Source: Verrucomicrobiota bacterium
Lineage (GTDB): Bacteria > Verrucomicrobiota > Verrucomicrobiia > Opitutales > Opitutaceae
Reading direction: 5' to 3'
NCBI GenBank assembly: GCA_023391285.1
Contig: JAEWBF010000136.1
Span: 1-33,782 of the forward strand
Length of the DNA stretch: 33,782 nt
Positions 31,591 to 33,782 of this stretch are shown here, piece by piece; within the stretch, counting starts at the first letter, position 1, and each line of letters starts with the position of its first letter. A program made the translations under genes and the position numbers. The notes under the pieces are model-generated. The model did not search any database. It was not told the DNA's origin and saw only the letters and a list, made by a program, of their open reading frames with translations.

Positions 31591-32493
31591 ATGGCGGACG
31601 TTCTCACCGTGCCGCCGTCAGGCGCGCATGCCCTCTCTCCTCCCCTGACCTCGACCGAGATGCCCGAACCTCACGACGTTTTCCGCTTCGGCGACGGCGA
31701 ACATCGCTTCCTCTCTCTTCGCATGCGCCGGCTTCTCCGCGAGGGCGCCGTCTCCATCGTCGATATCCTCGAGCGCGACGAGCAACCCGATCCCGAAGTC
31801 ACCGCTATCATCCCCGCGCGCAACGAAGCCTCCACCATCGCTACCGTCATCCGCGAGTGCTTCAACTACGCCGCTCACGTCCTCGTCGTCGAAGGCGGCT
31901 CCACCGATGACACCGCCTCCGTCGCCGCCGCCACCGGCGCCCGCGTCATCCGCGATTCCGGCCGCGGCAAAGGCGCCGCGCTCCGCGAAGCCGTCGCTCA
32001 CGTCGAAACCGACGTCTGCGTTTTCGTCGACGCCGACGGCTCTCACGATCCTATCGATATCCCGCTTCTCGTCGCTCCCATCAAAGCCGGCGAAGCCGAA
32101 CACGTCGCCGGCTCCCGCCTCCTCGGCGGCTCCGACGAGCTTCACGGCGGCGGCGACGAATTTCTCCGCCTCGCCGGTTCCGCCTTCATCACCTACCTGA
32201 TCAATCGCCGCTTCGGCACCCGCCTGTCGGATTCGCAAAACGGTTTTCGCGCCATCCGCACCGACATCTTCCGTCGCCTCGATCTCCGTTCGCGGCACAC
32301 CACGATTGAGATGGAAATGATCATGGCCACCCTCGCCGCCGGCTACCGTATCCTCGAAGTCCCTACACACGAACGCCCGCGCGCCGCCGGTTACTCCAAA
32401 ATCTCCCTGCACAATCCCGGCACCTGGCTCTCCTACGGCGGATGCCTCGTCTCCGGCCTCTGCCGGCGCCGCCATCCTCCGCGTCAGTCATGA
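31591..32493 (+). CDS. Family 2 glycosyltransferase, polyprenyl-phosphate (DPM1-like) type
   Basis: 300 residues from the ATG at 31591, five bases after the PilX-like gene. The GT-A fold starts at ~69: VTAIIPARNEASTIATVIRE, VLVVEGGSTDDTASVAAATG, GRGKGAALREAVAHVETDVC and the metal-binding VFVDADGSHDP (D147, D149). Later SDSQNGFRAIRTDIFRRLDL and IEMEMIMATLAAGYRILEVP match dolichol-phosphate mannose synthase-like enzymes, which load a sugar onto a polyprenyl phosphate in the cytosol for use across the membrane. No clear membrane anchor is visible, so it may be peripheral. The ~65-residue N-terminal extension is unusual for the family. Its stop overlaps the carbamoyltransferase start. Placement beside pilin genes suggests surface glycosylation, by inference. 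Confidence 0.86.
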   Translation: MADVLTVPPSGAHALSPPLTSTEMPEPHDVFRFGDGEHRFLSLRMRRLLREGAVSIVDILERDEQPDPEVTAIIPARNEASTIATVIRECFNYAAHVLVVEGGSTDDTASVAAATGARVIRDSGRGKGAALREAVAHVETDVCVFVDADGSHDPIDIPLLVAPIKAGEAEHVAGSRLLGGSDELHGGGDEFLRLAGSAFITYLINRRFGTRLSDSQNGFRAIRTDIFRRLDLRSRHTTIEMEMIMATLAAGYRILEVPTHERPRAAGYSKISLHNPGTWLSYGGCLVSGLCRRRHPPRQS

Positions 32494-33782
32494 GCGGTCC
32501 CTACGAAGCAGTCATCGGCGTGTGGGACGGCCACGACGCCGGCGCCGCTCTCGTCATCGACGGCCGCGTCGAACTCGCCCTCAACGAGGAACGCCTCAGC
32601 CGCCGCAAGCTCGACGTCGGCCTCCCCACCCGCGCCCTCGCCGCCATGCGCCGTGCCGCCGGCAATCGCCGCATCGCTTGGGCCCCAACCACCTCCGATT
32701 TCGCGAAAACCCTCACGCGCACGTTTCCTTCGATGAAGGAAAATTATTACCAGCTGCGTCGCCGTCTCGTCCCGCCCGGACCGCTCCACGCGTTCAAATC
32801 CCACGCGAAATACTCCCTCACCCAACTCCCCACCCACCCGCTTCTCCGCGCCTGGGCCCGCCGCTCCTTCGCGCGACAACTCGGCGCCGAGCTCGACGAC
32901 GTCTTCCTCGTCGACCACCACGAAGCCCACGCCGCTTCCGCGGTGTATCCGCCAAACTGGGACACCGACGCCGCCGTCGTCACGCTCGACGGCATCGGCG
33001 ACGGCGAATCCGGCTCCGTCTGGCTTTGGTCCCACACCACCCACTCCCTCGAAAAAATCCTCTCGCTCCCCGGCTCCGCCTCCCTCGGCCTCTTCTTCGA
33101 ACACGTCACCAACGAGCTCCAGATGCGTCCGCTCGAAGACGAGGGCAAGGTCATGGCGCTCGCTTCCTACGCCGTCGACACCCCGCCCGAAAAAAACCCC
33201 TTCCTCCGCTGGTTCTCCCTCACCACCGACACCCGCGGCCTCCCCGTCCTGCGCTGCTCCGTCTCGCCGCTCCGGATGCGCCGCGCCGTCGCCGATCTCG
33301 TCTGGTGCACCCCGCGCGAGACGCTCTGCCGCCAAGCCCAGCAGACCCTCGAAATCCTCGTCCCGCGCTTCTTCACCGTCCTCGCCGAAGCCACCGGTCG
33401 CCGCTCCTTCGCCTACGCCGGCGGCGTCGCGTCCAACATCAAAGTCAACCGCCTCATCCGCACTTCCCCCGGGATCGATCGTCTCGAAGTTTGCCCCGCC
33501 ATGGGAGACGGCGGCCTCGCGCTCGGCGCCGCCCTTTCGATCTGGCACAAAACCTCCGGCAAGCGCCCGCAACCGTTCCACGATTTCCGCCTCGGCACCG
33601 ACCACGGCGATCTCGGCGCCGACGCCGGTCGCTACGCCGCCGCTCACCAAGCCCAGCTATCCCGCCCGCCCGATATCGCGCGTTCCGTCGCCGAACTCAT
33701 CGCCGCCGGCCACGTCGTGATGTGGGCGCAGGGCCGCATGGAGCTCGGCGCCCGCGCCCTCGGCGCCCGCAGCATCATCGCG
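32490..33782 (+). CDS. NodU/CmcH-family carbamoyltransferase (3' end beyond window)
   Basis: 431 codons are visible without a stop; the usual length is 550-620, so roughly the last quarter to third is missing. The ATG at 32490 overlaps the glycosyltransferase stop (ATGA). The N-terminal YrdC-less Kae1-like domain has IGVWDGHDAGAALVIDGRVE, LNEERLSRRKLD, DHHEAHAASA (metal-binding His) and VTLDGIGDGESGSVWLW. Further on are EDEGKVMALASY, FAYAGGVASNIKVNRLI, GDGGLALGAA and the ELGARALGARSI block that begins the C-terminal domain. Members transfer a carbamoyl group from carbamoyl phosphate, through an adenylate, to hydroxyls of sugars or antibiotics (NodU, TobZ, CmcH). A glycan or nucleotide-sugar product of the neighbouring pathway is the likeliest acceptor; the substrate is not readable. 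Confidence 0.9.
   Translation, partial: MSGPYEAVIGVWDGHDAGAALVIDGRVELALNEERLSRRKLDVGLPTRALAAMRRAAGNRRIAWAPTTSDFAKTLTRTFPSMKENYYQLRRRLVPPGPLHAFKSHAKYSLTQLPTHPLLRAWARRSFARQLGAELDDVFLVDHHEAHAASAVYPPNWDTDAAVVTLDGIGDGESGSVWLWSHTTHSLEKILSLPGSASLGLFFEHVTNELQMRPLEDEGKVMALASYAVDTPPEKNPFLRWFSLTTDTRGLPVLRCSVSPLRMRRAVADLVWCTPRETLCRQAQQTLEILVPRFFTVLAEATGRRSFAYAGGVASNIKVNRLIRTSPGIDRLEVCPAMGDGGLALGAALSIWHKTSGKRPQPFHDFRLGTDHGDLGADAGRYAAAHQAQLSRPPDIARSVAELIAAGHVVMWAQGRMELGARALGARSIIA

Noticed and set aside
1..33782. CRISPR array, tRNA/rRNA genes, insertion sequence, prophage or defence island
   Set aside because: No regularly spaced identical repeats, no cloverleaf or rRNA-like segment, and no transposase, integrase or phage protein among the frames. 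The AddAB pair is general repair rather than a defence island.

Overview
The window is high-GC, densely coded chromosomal DNA from a Gram-negative bacterium. It has an LPS Kdo-pathway isomerase, an outer-membrane secretin, a lipoprotein signal and prepilin-type proteins. The very large multi-Ig secreted protein ends in two copies of a ~115-residue domain of a kind I associate with Verrucomicrobiota. Together with the MocA-type oxidoreductase, the sigma/anti-sigma pair and the repeat-rich spacers, this suggests Verrucomicrobiota, probably Opitutaceae or a relative. That is inference from protein style; no rRNA gene is present.

Layout. 1-10.8 kb is mostly housekeeping: a LysM/TPR lipoprotein (-), arabinose-5-phosphate isomerase KdsD (+), a Gfo/Idh/MocA oxidoreductase (+), class I fumarase (+), a YjbQ/UPF0047 protein (-), class II fumarase (-), an ECF sigma factor with a translationally coupled membrane partner (-), a long-chain polyprenyl diphosphate synthase (-) and a CPBP membrane protease (+). 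The spacers here carry two families of hairpin repeats. 11.1-19.6 kb is one minus-strand operon-like run read pilM-like, pilN-like, pilO-like, pilP-like, secretin, then a 1310-residue Ig-repeat protein. This is the inner-membrane platform and outer-membrane channel of a type IV pilus or type II secretion-like machine, with a probable secreted or surface product as the last gene. 19.9-26.7 kb (-) holds a 33-residue bS22-like (COX24/AURKAIP1) ribosomal protein, an AddA/AddB-type helicase-nuclease pair and ribosomal protein S20. 26.9-33.8 kb (+) holds a NarL-type response regulator, then a tightly packed set: two prepilin-type pseudopilins, a PilX-like protein, a DPM1-like family 2 glycosyltransferase and a NodU-type carbamoyltransferase cut by the window edge.

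The most striking item is the second pseudopilin. Its last ~140 residues are almost purely Ser, Thr and Lys, and every one of the 18 lysines follows a serine. The gene overlaps its neighbours and lies one gene upstream of the glycosyltransferase and carbamoyltransferase. I propose, as inference, that this cluster makes a minor-pilin tip with a modified (possibly O-glycosylated) tail, exported through the platform and secretin encoded by the minus-strand cluster 8 kb away. No assembly ATPase, PilC-type protein, prepilin peptidase or major pilin is in the window.

The genome uses overlapping start/stop codons heavily (ATGA at nine or so junctions, or nearly so) and few start sites have a clear Shine-Dalgarno sequence. 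No tRNA, rRNA, CRISPR array, insertion sequence or phage gene was seen, and no gene-free stretch exceeds 300 bases.
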